Of a stretch of 64,000 nt of DNA, positions 1 to 9,362 are shown one piece after another (within the stretch, counting starts at the first letter, position 1; each line of letters starts with the position of its first letter). A program made the translations under genes and the position numbers. The notes under the pieces were generated by a model. The model was not told the origin of the DNA. It was given only the letters and a program-made list of their open reading frames with translations, and searched no databases. The stretch spans positions 124,001 to 188,000 of the forward strand of contig NZ_QQSY01000001.1 in the NCBI RefSeq assembly GCF_003351225.1, read 5' to 3'. Source of the DNA: Dyella solisilvae. Lineage in GTDB: Bacteria > Pseudomonadota > Gammaproteobacteria > Xanthomonadales > Rhodanobacteraceae.

Positions 1-741
1 CGTTACCAACACCATCAGGCTTGTCACGATGATGAAGCCAGTGATCGTCGCCTTGCCCACGTCCCCGCGCTCTTTCGCGTAGCGCGAGTAGACACTGGCG
101 CCTTCGATGCCGAGAAACACGAAAACAGTCACCAGCATGGTGGCCTTCACCTGCTCGAATATGCCTCCTTCCAGGCCTCCGCCATAGAAATTGAGGTGGA
201 ACAGGCTGGACTTGAACGAGAAAGCCAGGATCACGATGAACGTCAGGATCGGAATGACCTTGGCCACCGTCACGACACTATTGATGAGCGCCGCTTGCTG
301 TATCCCCCTCAATATCATGAAGTGGAACAGCCATATCCCAATCGACGCGACCAGGATGGCGACGACGGTGTTGCCGTCACCGAAGATCGGAAAGAACGCG
401 CCAAGCGTGGATTTGATCAGCACCCAATAGGAAACATTGCCGATACAGCTACCTATCCAGTAACCGAACGCGGAGAGAAAACCGGGATAGTCGCCGAAGC
501 CAGCCTTTGCATAGGCATACACGCCGGCATCAAGATCCGGCTTTCGCTCCGCCAGCGACTGGAATACGCGCGCGAGCATGTACATGCCGCTTCCCGCGAT
601 CAGCCATGCCACGACAGCGCCCAGGGGCCCTGTGGCGTTGGCGAACGTTCGCGGAAGCGAAAATATGCCTGCGCCGACCATGCCGCCCACCACCATGGCG
701 GTGAGCTGGGTGAGGGGCATTCTCTTCTCGGTCGCAGCCAT
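1..741 (-). CDS. Basic amino acid/polyamine antiporter, APC superfamily (C-terminus outside window)
   Basis: Inner-membrane amino-acid transporter of the APC superfamily, probably of the arginine/ornithine or basic amino-acid antiporter (APA) type. The first 247 residues are present; the gene continues past base 1. The N-terminus starts MAATEKRMPLTQL, and the first membrane segment carries GGMVGAGIFSLPRTFA, which matches the unwound, substrate-binding TM1 of APC antiporters (consensus GxxIGAGIF). About six further hydrophobic segments follow, including one reading TVVAILVASIGIWLFHFMI. The ATG at 741 is the first in frame before this TM1 motif. It stands alone and is divergent from the TPR-barrel gene. 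The family call is safe; the substrate is inferred from resemblance only. Confidence 0.85.
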   Translation of the reverse strand, partial: MAATEKRMPLTQLTAMVVGGMVGAGIFSLPRTFANATGPLGAVVAWLIAGSGMYMLARVFQSLAERKPDLDAGVYAYAKAGFGDYPGFLSAFGYWIGSCIGNVSYWVLIKSTLGAFFPIFGDGNTVVAILVASIGIWLFHFMILRGIQQAALINSVVTVAKVIPILTFIVILAFSFKSSLFHLNFYGGGLEGGIFEQVKATMLVTVFVFLGIEGASVYSRYAKERGDVGKATITGFIIVTSLMVLVT

Positions 742-1046
742 GCCAGCTCCCCATCCAGAGTCATAGATCGGAACTACAAGATACGATTTGGAATGACACC
801 CTGTTCACCAGGCATCGAGTTCAGTGAAGAAGCCTGGTCGTCATGTTTTTTTGTTGCCGCGTATCGACAAAACCACTGACAATGATCCTGGTGGAAAATT
901 ATGTTTGATAGCGGAAAAACGTAATGTGAAGCTTTCTGCTTGCGAGCCGGTCGATGCACAGGTTCATGGTCGTCCATCTGACCGTTCACACCATTCGAGT
1001 CGCCCGATAACCTTCCCGCCGGTCCAGAGAGTGGCGAGGGGATCCC
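742..1046. other. Divergent intergenic region, no gene seen
   Basis: About 305 bp separate the divergent permease and TPR-barrel genes. The region is more AT-rich than its surroundings around 845-935, as expected for two promoters, but I can point to no convincing -35/-10 pair. A CCAGGC...GCCTGG inverted repeat with an 18-nt gap lies near 810-840. The overlapping reading frames here have poor codon bias and no recognisable motif. Confidence 0.4.
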
Positions 1047-2444
1047 ATGAACGGATTGATTTCCTCTTGTGACATTCACTGCAGCGATCCGGGATTGAAG
1101 CGGTCGCTCGCATTCGCCTTCGCTGTCATGTTGCTTGCGGGGTCCCTGGACGCGAACCCCGCGCATGCAGCAGAGGAGGCTTCGCCGGCTGCGAGTACGG
1201 CGGACCCTGATTTTGCCGCTGCGCAACAATTACTACGCGAGGGCAAGTACGCTGAAGCTTATGCTCTTCTTTCGCCGATCGCGGCTTCGCACGGCGGTGA
1301 TCCTACCTTCAACTACCTGCTTGGCCGTGCCGCCCTGGGCAGCGGCCACGCTGAACAAGCGAAGCGGTTGTTCGAGGCCAGCCTTACGGCGCAACCCGAT
1401 GCACCCCAGACACACCTCGCCCTCGGGCGGGCTTACTACGCACTTGGACGCTATGCGGAAGCCAAGATCGAGTTCGAAACCGTCTTTCGCTTCGAAAACC
1501 TCCCGCCGGATCTGCTGAGCCAGGTCGACATCTACAACCAGGCAGCCACGCAATCCCTGGACGAAAACAAGCGCCTGACCGGCTTCGCGTACCTGGAGAC
1601 CGGCATCGGCGTCTATGACGTGAACGACACGGTAGGCACGAGAACCTTCGGAGGCGCCGATCGCCGAGACGTTTTTTACAACCTCCGCGCCGGCGGCGGC
1701 GTCAACTACGCGCTGGACAACGGTTACGCGCTCGTGGCGACGCTGGACTATCGATTCCGCTATTACGACAACAACGACAGTCGGGACAACTCCGACCTGC
1801 GCTGGAATTTCGGGGGTAGCCGCTCGTTTGGCGACGACAACCTTGCGGTTGGCTTCAGGGGGCGGACCAGCTATCGCGGCAACGGCAACTATCGCAATGA
1901 CGCCGGGATTTACGCGGACTACCGCCACCGCCTCGATGCTTCCAATCAGATCACCTTCGACCTCCTCTATTCCCGACGCTGGTACCCGGGGCAACCATCG
2001 ATCACCTGGACCCGCACCAGCGCCCAAGGCTCGGCCGGCTGGATCCATTCATTCCTGGATGGCCGCGCCACTTTCAGCATCGACGGGCGCATCGGACGTT
2101 ATGTCTCGACCAGCCTTCCGGATGGCGACTCCAATCTCTACGGCGCCTCTGCGTCACTCGATTTCGCGCTTGACGATACGGTGGACTGGGGCGCCCACGT
2201 CTGGTGGGAGCACAATGCCTATGACATGGAGCAACTCCACTTTCACCCCGACACAGACGACAACACGATCCTGATCCAGCGTAACGACAATCTTTACGAA
2301 GTGGGCGCGTATCTGACCTGGAAGTTCGCGCCGAGCTGGACGTTGCGACCTCAGCTGTTGTGGATCCACGACCAGAGCAATGCCGACATCGGTTTCAACT
2401 ACAGCTCGACCGAGTTCTTCATCAATGTGCGAAAGAGTTTCTAG
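1047..2444 (+). CDS. TPR plus outer-membrane beta-barrel protein (Slam/DUF560-like architecture)
   Basis: A 465-residue exported protein. Residues 1-41 form a signal peptide (basic start, hydrophobic FAFAVMLLAGS, then AHA|AE). Residues about 53-175 hold three TPR-like helical repeats (for example FAAAQQLLREGKYAEAYALL and LALGRAYYALGRYAEAKIEF). From about residue 185 to the end there are alternating aromatic beta strands with acidic, Asn-rich loops, ending in the outer-membrane signature ...FFINVRKSF with terminal Phe. TPR followed by a roughly 14-strand barrel is the architecture of surface lipoprotein assembly modifiers (Slam, DUF560), which move lipoproteins to the cell surface. That function is inferred from architecture; a generic TPR-porin is the alternative. 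GAGGGGATCCC precedes the ATG. No candidate lipoprotein client lies next to it. Confidence 0.7.
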   Translation: MNGLISSCDIHCSDPGLKRSLAFAFAVMLLAGSLDANPAHAAEEASPAASTADPDFAAAQQLLREGKYAEAYALLSPIAASHGGDPTFNYLLGRAALGSGHAEQAKRLFEASLTAQPDAPQTHLALGRAYYALGRYAEAKIEFETVFRFENLPPDLLSQVDIYNQAATQSLDENKRLTGFAYLETGIGVYDVNDTVGTRTFGGADRRDVFYNLRAGGGVNYALDNGYALVATLDYRFRYYDNNDSRDNSDLRWNFGGSRSFGDDNLAVGFRGRTSYRGNGNYRNDAGIYADYRHRLDASNQITFDLLYSRRWYPGQPSITWTRTSAQGSAGWIHSFLDGRATFSIDGRIGRYVSTSLPDGDSNLYGASASLDFALDDTVDWGAHVWWEHNAYDMEQLHFHPDTDDNTILIQRNDNLYEVGAYLTWKFAPSWTLRPQLLWIHDQSNADIGFNYSSTEFFINVRKSF

Positions 2445-2507
2445 GTTGACCTTCGCCACTATCGGCCGTGCCTGGCGCCTGGAAGTTGCGCCGCTGCACC
2501 AGGCAGG

Positions 2508-3926
2508 CTAACGGTCATGCGAAGCCACTGTCTTTTGCGGCGGCGGCAGATCACCACCGCCGAGCGCGGCATAGAGATTCACCCGGTCTTGCAAGTCGGA
2601 GGCGCGCAGCTGCAGCAGGGTTTGCTCGGCGGCGAAGTGGTTGCGTTCGGCGTCCAGTACTTCCAGGTAAGGGGTCAGGCCAACGCCGTAACGATCCTCC
2701 GCCGTCGTCACCAGCGCGGCCTGCGCTTCGACCGTACGTATCTGTGCCTGGATCTGTTCGGCATTGTGCTGCGTGGCGCTTAGCCCGTCGGCCACCTCGC
2801 GAAAGGCATTCTGCACCGTGGACTGATACGTCGCTTCCAGTTCGTTGCGTTGCCCTTGCGCCAGTTCCACCTGTGAGCGCCGACGCCCCCAGTCCAGCAG
2901 CGGAAGCGTCGCGCCGACGCCAAACGTCCACAAGTGATTGGGGCCGGAGAACAGGTTGGACAGTTCATCGGAGGCGTAACCCGCCGCGCCAGTCAATGCA
3001 ATGGTCGGGAAATACAACGCGCGCGCCGCCCCTATGTTGGCGTTGGCCGCGCGCAGCCGCTCCTCGGCGGCTCGGACATCGGGGCGATCGTTGAGCAGGT
3101 CCGAAGGCAGGCCGGGCGCCAGGGGCGCAATTTGCGTCGTGTCTTCCAGCGGAAGGCTGGGCGGCAAGGGATCGGGCAAGGGCACGCCGACGAACTGTTG
3201 CAGCAGGTGCAAGGTTTGCTCGCGACCACGCTTCAGCTGAGCCAACTGGGTCTCGGCTTGCGTCACCAGTGTATAGGACTGGTTATAGTCGATTGAGGAC
3301 GTAAACCCCACGTCCATGCGCAGTTGGGCCAACTCCATGGTCTCGCGCCGGCTGTCCAGCGACTTCTGCGCCAGAACGATGCCCTCTTCCGCTGAACGCA
3401 TGGCGTAGTAGCTGGCCGCCACGTTGGCGATCAGCGACAGCCGGAAAGCCCGCTCCGCTTCCACCGTCGACAGGTATTGGCGACGGGCCGATTCGCTCAG
3501 GTTCGCGACCCTTCCCCAGAAATCCAGTTCGAAGGCCGGAATGCCTACTTGCACGGCGTAGCTGTCCACGGTCACCCGCGGCGCATCTTCGGCCGGGCTG
3601 ACTGCCGCGCGTAGACGATCCGCGGAGCCGCCGAGATTCACGCTCGGCAACCTCTGGCTCTGCTGAATGCGAAATTGCGCCCTGGCCTGCTCGATCCTCG
3701 CGGCGGCCGCGGCAAGGTCCCGGTTGTTGTCCAGCGCCTTGCCAATGAGATCGCGCAGCACCGGGTCGTGGAAGAAATCCTGCCAGGGGAGCTCCGGCGC
3801 ACGCGCGCCGTGGGTCTCGGGAGAAGGAAATTGATCCGCCATCGCCACGGGTGGCGGCTCGTACCGCGGCGCCAGATTGCACCCCGAGAGCAACAGGAGT
3901 CCGCAGAGTAGCGCGCGCCTACTCAT
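2508..3926 (-). CDS. RND efflux outer-membrane factor lipoprotein (OprM/NodT family)
   Basis: The outer-membrane channel of a tripartite efflux pump, 472 residues, which is normal for the family. I chose the ATG at 3926 because it begins MSRRALLCGLLLLSGCNLAPRYEPP, a lipoprotein signal with lipobox LSGC followed by the classic NLAPRYxPP start of OprM-like proteins. A longer frame from 4052 would put 42 unrelated residues before the signal. Two TolC-type coiled-coil/barrel repeats follow, including the conserved RPDVRAAEERLRAANANIGAARA helix near residues 290-315. The start overlaps the 3' end of the RND permease gene by 8 bp, so it is the last gene of the leftward fusion protein-permease-channel operon. 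Confidence 0.93.
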   Translation of the reverse strand: MSRRALLCGLLLLSGCNLAPRYEPPPVAMADQFPSPETHGARAPELPWQDFFHDPVLRDLIGKALDNNRDLAAAAARIEQARAQFRIQQSQRLPSVNLGGSADRLRAAVSPAEDAPRVTVDSYAVQVGIPAFELDFWGRVANLSESARRQYLSTVEAERAFRLSLIANVAASYYAMRSAEEGIVLAQKSLDSRRETMELAQLRMDVGFTSSIDYNQSYTLVTQAETQLAQLKRGREQTLHLLQQFVGVPLPDPLPPSLPLEDTTQIAPLAPGLPSDLLNDRPDVRAAEERLRAANANIGAARALYFPTIALTGAAGYASDELSNLFSGPNHLWTFGVGATLPLLDWGRRRSQVELAQGQRNELEATYQSTVQNAFREVADGLSATQHNAEQIQAQIRTVEAQAALVTTAEDRYGVGLTPYLEVLDAERNHFAAEQTLLQLRASDLQDRVNLYAALGGGDLPPPQKTVASHDR

Positions 3927-6900
3927 GACTCGCCTCGACGCCAGTGACATCTGTGGCCTGCGCTGGAGCGGCGCGCCGCCGCAAGAGGAAATAGAACAAC
4001 GGCGTGTAGAAGATGCCGAAGGCCGTCGCAGTGAACATGCTTCCGAGCACACCCGTGCCGACCGCCTGTCGGCTGGCGGCGCCGGCCCCGCTGGCCAATG
4101 CCAGCGGCAGCATGCCGACGATGAAGGTCAGGCTGGTCATCAGGATGGGACGCAGGCGCTGGCGCGTGGCGGCGAGCACCGCCTCCGTCGTCGGCACGCC
4201 GCGCGCCTCCTCGTCCAGACCGAACTGCACGATCAGGATCGCATTCTTCGCGGCCAGGCCGATGATGGTGATCAGGCCAACGGTAAAGTACACATCGGCC
4301 GACATGCCGCGCGCGCCGGTCAGCAGCACGGCGCCAAAGATGCCGAACGGCACCACCAGCATGACCGCCACCGGTGTGCTCCAGCTTTCGTACAGCGCCG
4401 CCAACAACAGGAACGCGACCAGCAGGGCCAGCCCGAGCAGGAGGCCCACCTGTCCTGCGGCCTCCTGTTCCTCGCGAGCGGTACCGGTCCACTCGAAGCG
4501 CGTCCCGGGCGGAAGCACGGCCTCGGCGATGCTCTCCATCTCGCGCATGGCCGTGCCGCTGGATACGCCGGGGGCCGCCTGGCCTGAGACGGTCGTCGAC
4601 AGGAATCCGTTGTATCGCTCCACCTGCTGATCACCGACGGTCCAGTGTGCGGTCGCGAAAGCCGAGAACGGCACCGACTGACCGTTGTTGCCGATCACCC
4701 GCAGGTCCGCCACGTCTTCGGCCCGCATGCGTTGTGAAGCATCCGCCTGAACGAAAACGCGCAGCACGTTGCCCTGGTGGATGAAGTCGTTGACGTAGGA
4801 CGAGCCGAACATGACGCCAAGCGTCTGGTTGACCTGCGCGAGGTTCACGCCGAGCGCCCGGGCCTGGGTGCGATCGATGTCCACGAACAGCTGCGGCGCG
4901 AGCGGCAGTCCCTCGGGCCTGACGCCGGTGACTCGTTGACTGGCCGCCGCGCGTTGCACGATGTTCATGGCGATGCCTTGCAGTGCACGCGTGCCAACAC
5001 CGCTTCGATCCTCGACTTTCATGGTGAAGCCGGAAGCGTTGCCCAGCGCCTGGATCGGCGGAGGGTTGAGAGCGAAAATCTGCGCCTGCGGAATGCGCGA
5101 CAGCGCACCATTCAGTCGCCGCGCCAGATCGAGCGAGCTGTGCCCGCGGCCACGCTCAGACCAGGGTTTGAGATTGACGAAGGACATCGCCATGCTCTGC
5201 CCCTGCCCGAAAAAGCTGAAGCCGATGACCGTGGAAACACTGATCACTTCCGGCTGCTGGTGCAGGATGGCCTCGGCCTGCCTTACCGCCTGCCGCGTCA
5301 CCGGCGCGGTCGTGCCCGGTGCTCCCATGTAGGCGACGAACAGGATGCCCTGATCCTCGTCAGGCAGGAAGCTGGCGGGAAGGCGCCAGTAGGCCAGCGC
5401 CGTGAGTCCCGTCACGAACACGAACAGCCCCATCCACAGCCAGGGGCGGCGAAGCATCCGTTCCACCACGCCGACATAGGCGCGCGTTGCCCGATCCAGG
5501 CCACGATTGATAGCGTCAAACAGCCGCCTGACCGGAGCTGGCCCCTGCCCGCCCGGCTCCGCCGGACGAAGCATGGCGCCGCAAATCGCCGGCGCCAGGG
5601 TCAGCGAGAGAATCGTGGACACCACCAGCGACACGCTCAGGGTGATCGAAAACTGCCGGTAGATGCCGCCTGCCGATCCCGGGAAAAAACCCAGGGGAAT
5701 GAACACCGCCAACAGCACCAGGGTGGTGGCGATGATGGCGCCCGTCAGCTGGCTCATGGCCTTGACCGTCGCCTCGCGCGGGGGCAAATGGTCATCGCGC
5801 ATGATGCGCTCGACGTTCTCGACAATGACAATGGCGTCATCGTTGAGGATGCCGATGGCCACCACCATCGCGAACAGCGACAACAGGTTGATGGACGCAT
5901 CAAACATGGCCAGGCCGAGGCAGGTGCCGATCAGCGAGATCGGAACCACCAGCGTCGGCAGGAACATGGCCCGCCAGCTTTGCAGGAACAGCAGCACCAC
6001 GATGGACACCAAAACCATCGCCTCGATCATGGTGCGCAAAACACCGCGCACGGATTCGCTGATGAACGGCGTGGTATCGAACGGCACGCTCCACTGGACG
6101 TCCGACGGGAAGGACGATTGCAGATCCTCCATGCGCCGTTTCACCGCGGTGGCCGTGGCGAGTGCGTTGGCTCCCGAGGTCAACGAAATCGCCATGCCAG
6201 CGCCGGGTCGACCGTCGAGAGTCATCTCGAAGCCGTAATTGTCGTTGCCCAGTTCAACCCGGGCCACGTCACCCAGCCGCACCGTCGCGCCGCCGGGCGT
6301 GGCGCGCACAATGATTTGCCTGAACTGCTCGGGGTTGGTGAAGCGTCCGCGCGTCACGATCTGCGCGGTGGTTTCCGTGTCCGGCGTCAGGGGCTGCAGG
6401 CCAAGTCCGCCACCGGGCGTCTGCGCGTTCTGTTCACGCACCGCCGCGATCACCTCGGCCGGCGACAGGCCGTAACTCACCAGTTTTTCCCGATCCAGCC
6501 AGATGCGCATCGCATAGCTGGAACCAAACAGCGAAACGTCGCCGACGCCATGCAGGCGCCGCAGTTCCTCGACGATGTTGTTGGAGGCAAAATCACCCAG
6601 TTCCAGCGCGCTGCGCTGGCCGCTTTGCGAGCTCAGCGTCACCAGCATCAGGAACCCGGTCGTCGACTGGGTAACCTGCACGCCGCGTTGCCTCACTTCC
6701 TCCGGCAGACGGGGCTCCACGCGCGCCAACCGGTCCTGCACCTGCGAGCGGGCGCGGTCCAGGTCGGTGCCGCTGCGGAAGGTGATGCGGATCTGCGCCG
6801 TGCCGTTGGAGCGGCTGGTGGAACTCTGGAACAGGAAATCGTCGACGCCGTTGAGCTCGTTCTCGATCAGCGACGTCACGGTGCGGTCCACCGTCTGAGC

Positions 6901-7059
6901 ATCGGCTCCGATGAAGGTGGCGGAAATGCTCAGGGACGGCGGCGCCACGTCGGGAAATTGCTCGACCGGCAACGAATACAACGCGATCCCGCCGAACAGG
7001 ATGGCGAACAATGCCACCACCCAGGCGAATACCGGACGGTAGACGAAGAAGCCGCTCAT
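3919..7059 (-). CDS. RND multidrug efflux permease (HAE1 family, AcrB/MexB-like)
   Basis: The inner-membrane proton/drug antiporter of the tripartite pump, 1046 residues, which is full length for AcrB-type transporters. It begins MSGFFVYRPVFAWVVALF, the standard TM1. The proton-relay pair is intact: Asp407-Asp408 in TM4 (GILNDDAIVIVENVERIM), at the same numbering as in AcrB. The porter-domain start (SATFIGADAQTVDRTV) and duplicated second half are also present. It overlaps the upstream fusion-protein gene by 4 bp (ATGA) and the downstream channel gene by 8 bp, implying translational coupling of all three. No regulator lies beside the operon, so control cannot be read from the sequence. Substrates are unknown. 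Confidence 0.95.
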   Translation of the reverse strand: MSGFFVYRPVFAWVVALFAILFGGIALYSLPVEQFPDVAPPSLSISATFIGADAQTVDRTVTSLIENELNGVDDFLFQSSTSRSNGTAQIRITFRSGTDLDRARSQVQDRLARVEPRLPEEVRQRGVQVTQSTTGFLMLVTLSSQSGQRSALELGDFASNNIVEELRRLHGVGDVSLFGSSYAMRIWLDREKLVSYGLSPAEVIAAVREQNAQTPGGGLGLQPLTPDTETTAQIVTRGRFTNPEQFRQIIVRATPGGATVRLGDVARVELGNDNYGFEMTLDGRPGAGMAISLTSGANALATATAVKRRMEDLQSSFPSDVQWSVPFDTTPFISESVRGVLRTMIEAMVLVSIVVLLFLQSWRAMFLPTLVVPISLIGTCLGLAMFDASINLLSLFAMVVAIGILNDDAIVIVENVERIMRDDHLPPREATVKAMSQLTGAIIATTLVLLAVFIPLGFFPGSAGGIYRQFSITLSVSLVVSTILSLTLAPAICGAMLRPAEPGGQGPAPVRRLFDAINRGLDRATRAYVGVVERMLRRPWLWMGLFVFVTGLTALAYWRLPASFLPDEDQGILFVAYMGAPGTTAPVTRQAVRQAEAILHQQPEVISVSTVIGFSFFGQGQSMAMSFVNLKPWSERGRGHSSLDLARRLNGALSRIPQAQIFALNPPPIQALGNASGFTMKVEDRSGVGTRALQGIAMNIVQRAAASQRVTGVRPEGLPLAPQLFVDIDRTQARALGVNLAQVNQTLGVMFGSSYVNDFIHQGNVLRVFVQADASQRMRAEDVADLRVIGNNGQSVPFSAFATAHWTVGDQQVERYNGFLSTTVSGQAAPGVSSGTAMREMESIAEAVLPPGTRFEWTGTAREEQEAAGQVGLLLGLALLVAFLLLAALYESWSTPVAVMLVVPFGIFGAVLLTGARGMSADVYFTVGLITIIGLAAKNAILIVQFGLDEEARGVPTTEAVLAATRQRLRPILMTSLTFIVGMLPLALASGAGAASRQAVGTGVLGSMFTATAFGIFYTPLFYFLLRRRAAPAQATDVTGVEASHE

Positions 7060-8273
7060 GACCCGGGCGGCGCGGCCTTCGCCGGCTGTGCATTCACGTG
7101 CTGGCCCGGCTGAACCTTGTGCCAGCCATCGACGATCACGCTGTCGCCCGAGTTGAGACCCGACAGGATCACCCAGCGCCCCTCGGCTTGGCCAGCCAGC
7201 GTGACGGGCTGGCGCACGGCCACACCTTCGGCGTTGACCGTCATGACGGTTGCACCGTCTTCGCCGATGGCGACGGCGCGTTCGGGCAGGCTGATTCCGT
7301 CGCGTAGCGTGCCCGCAGCGAGAATGCCGCGCACGAACTGGCCAGGCAGCAGGCGTCGGTCCGGATTGTCCAGGCGCGCGCGCAGCATGCGGCTGCCGGT
7401 GGCGGGGTCGACGGTCTTCTCGGTGAAGTCGGTCTCGCCCTGCAGGGGGTAGCGAGAGCCATCCTCAAGCAGCAGCGTGACCCGCATGTGCTTGCTGTCG
7501 CCTGGCTCGATCCGGCCGCTTGCGATGCCGCGTTCCAACTCGCCCATGACGGCGCTGGACGGGTGGAACGTGACGAACACCGGGTCGAGCTGGTCAACCT
7601 GGGTCATCAGGGTTGCCGACGCCGCGCTGACCAGGGCGCCTTCGCTGACCTGGGCGCGGCCAACGCGCCCCGCGATGGGCGACCGCACCGTGGCGTAGTC
7701 CAGCTGCAATTGCGCGCGATCGACGGCGGCCTGCGCCTCGAGCAAGGCCGCATCGGCCTGCTGGAACGAGGCTTGCGCGGTTTCGTATTCCTGCACGCTG
7801 ACCGCCTTGCGCTCCACCAGCTGGGACAGCCGGGAACGCAGCCCTGCCACCTGGGAGCGTCCGGCCTGCGCCGAAGCCAATGAGGCACGTGCCTGCTGCA
7901 GGCGTGCCTGGAGGTCGCGAGGATCGATCTGGAACAGCGGGGCGCCGGCCGCCACGTCGGTTCCCTCCACGTAGATCTGCCGTTCGACGATGCCGTCGGC
8001 GCGTGCGCGCACCTGCGCCGATCGCACGGCCTCTACCCTTCCCGGCAGTTCGATGAGGTTGGGCACCGGGCTGGCATGTACTTTTTCGACGGAGACGGTG
8101 GGCGCGAACATGCCCGCTCCCCCGCCTCCAGGCGTGCCGCCCTGCCCGCAACCAGCGAGCAAAATGACGCCGCCGCAGAGTGCAGCCGAATACACATGCC
8201 AGGAAATCCGCGTGGCGTGAGGCCTGGCGTCGGCGCTAGTCACGACGGCTGAGCCGCGGTACGGTGACTGCAT
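7056..8273 (-). CDS. RND efflux periplasmic adaptor (membrane fusion protein)
   Basis: Adaptor linking the RND permease to the outer-membrane channel, 405 residues from the ATG at 8273. It is a lipoprotein: the hydrophobic stretch ends LLAGCGQGG (lipobox LAGC), followed by a Gly-rich linker. The lipoyl half-motifs (ELPGRVEAVRSAQVRARADG near the start; RSPIAGRVGRAQVSEGALV after the hairpin) flank an Ala/Gln-rich alpha-helical hairpin (QARLQQARASLASAQAG...). A GTG about 27 bp further in is an alternative start. Longer frames upstream lack features. It is the first gene of the three-gene operon and overlaps the permease start by 4 bp. Confidence 0.92.
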   Translation of the reverse strand: MQSPYRGSAVVTSADARPHATRISWHVYSAALCGGVILLAGCGQGGTPGGGGAGMFAPTVSVEKVHASPVPNLIELPGRVEAVRSAQVRARADGIVERQIYVEGTDVAAGAPLFQIDPRDLQARLQQARASLASAQAGRSQVAGLRSRLSQLVERKAVSVQEYETAQASFQQADAALLEAQAAVDRAQLQLDYATVRSPIAGRVGRAQVSEGALVSAASATLMTQVDQLDPVFVTFHPSSAVMGELERGIASGRIEPGDSKHMRVTLLLEDGSRYPLQGETDFTEKTVDPATGSRMLRARLDNPDRRLLPGQFVRGILAAGTLRDGISLPERAVAIGEDGATVMTVNAEGVAVRQPVTLAGQAEGRWVILSGLNSGDSVIVDGWHKVQPGQHVNAQPAKAAPPGS

Positions 8274-8783
8274 GCGACCGTCAACCGCTGCGCGATCGCA
8301 ACGCGCGCGACAGCGGCGCCAGAACGCTGACCCAGGAAGGAATCCTATCCATCTGCAGAAGGTCACATTGCCCCCGGAGTCCCAGGTTCAACTCATCTGG
8401 CACGCGGCGCCGCGAAACGCTCGCCCCCTGCATGCCCTGACCTTCTTGCCCATGACAGTAGCGCCGTGCAGGCGAAAATGCGCGCCGGGCATCGAGTTGA
8501 TACAAAGAGCCGTCATCGCCCCGTGAAGGCATCGACGACAGGCCTGCGACAGTCCTCAGCGCAAATCAGCTCGTTCTGGAAGACGCATCCTGCCGGCGTG
8601 CGACGCGTTTGCGCGGGCATGCCAGTAATCGCGTCACCCACCAGCAGGCATATGACGATTGGCGCGAAAATCCGGTCGTGGTCGGGCGCCTTTCGTCCCT
8701 CTGCAACGAAGGACGCGCTGTCCCTGGCTGGCGATGAGATTCGTTCGCCAGTGGGCTGCGGCGCCATGCGTCGCCGCGATTGC
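8274..8783. other. Intergenic region, no convincing gene
   Basis: About 510 bp upstream of the efflux operon. A leftward open frame at 8513-8767 (84 codons, containing RIFAPIVICLLVGDAITG) is the only candidate, but its third-position GC is close to the genome background by eye and it has no recognisable domain. I see no repeats or strong hairpins. Promoter signals for the pump operon presumably lie at the low-coordinate end of this stretch. Confidence 0.35.
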
Positions 8784-9284
8784 TCAGTTGCCGGCGGGAT
8801 GGCTTTGTTCGTCCTGCTCCGGTGGCGCGGCGGATCGGTCGATCAGCTCGGCGTCCCGCAGTTCACGCTTGGCGTCATGCAGCGCACGCGTATCCAGCGG
8901 ACGTATCGACTGGATCCGGCAGGAATATGCCCCGATCGGGCGCTTGATCGTCAGCGGTGCCGGAACCACGCTGTCGGAGCGCGTGACAATTTGACTCCTG
9001 GAATTGGTGATGGAAATGCGCGGCGATGTCGACAGCCCGAAACATTGACCTCGCAATTCCAGCAGGTAGCCATCGCTCCCCAGGGGCCATACGGCCAGCG
9101 CCTGGTCGCCCAATGGCGTCCAGCTTCGCGTGCGGATGAAGTTGTCGATGCGGAATGACTCGATCGGCGCCCCGGCGTGTTGCTGGTACAACTCCAGGCG
9201 TTGCTGCGTCGTCAAGGTGGTGGACGTGCTGGCGCAACCGACCAGGAGGCCGGCCGCCAACAGCGCAAACGGTGCCTTTGGCAT
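8784..9284 (-). CDS. DUF6491 family lipoprotein
   Basis: A 166-residue predicted lipoprotein. The ATG at 9284 gives MPKAPFALLAAGLLVGCAST, a signal ending in lipobox LVGC; the frame open from 9317 adds 11 residues before it. The mature part contains the pattern typical of DUF6491 proteins: RLELYQQHAGAPIESF, then WTPLGDQALAVW, then a conserved Cys in LRGQCFGL, and an R-rich C-terminal section with a second Cys (GAYSCRIQSIRPLD). This family is common in Xanthomonadales and has no established function. It is followed in the same orientation, 78 bp upstream, by a SlyB-like lipoprotein gene, so the two may be co-expressed envelope proteins. Confidence 0.75.
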   Translation of the reverse strand: MPKAPFALLAAGLLVGCASTSTTLTTQQRLELYQQHAGAPIESFRIDNFIRTRSWTPLGDQALAVWPLGSDGYLLELRGQCFGLSTSPRISITNSRSQIVTRSDSVVPAPLTIKRPIGAYSCRIQSIRPLDTRALHDAKRELRDAELIDRSAAPPEQDEQSHPAGN

Positions 9285-9362
9285 GGTGATCTCTGCCTCA
9301 AAGCGGATGACGCACAACGGCTACGTCAGGATGCCGCCGAGTACCCCAGGGCGGGCTCGTAC

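Noticed and set aside
4777-7113. A 778-codon rightward open frame
   Set aside because: Antisense to the RND permease gene. The high-GC codon bias of the real leftward gene creates long open frames opposite it; the translation is low in hydrophobics and rich in His, Arg, Gln and Gly with no domain.
8513-8767. 84-codon leftward frame upstream of the RND operon
   Set aside because: Third-position GC near background by eye, no ribosome-binding site or family; kept only as a note.
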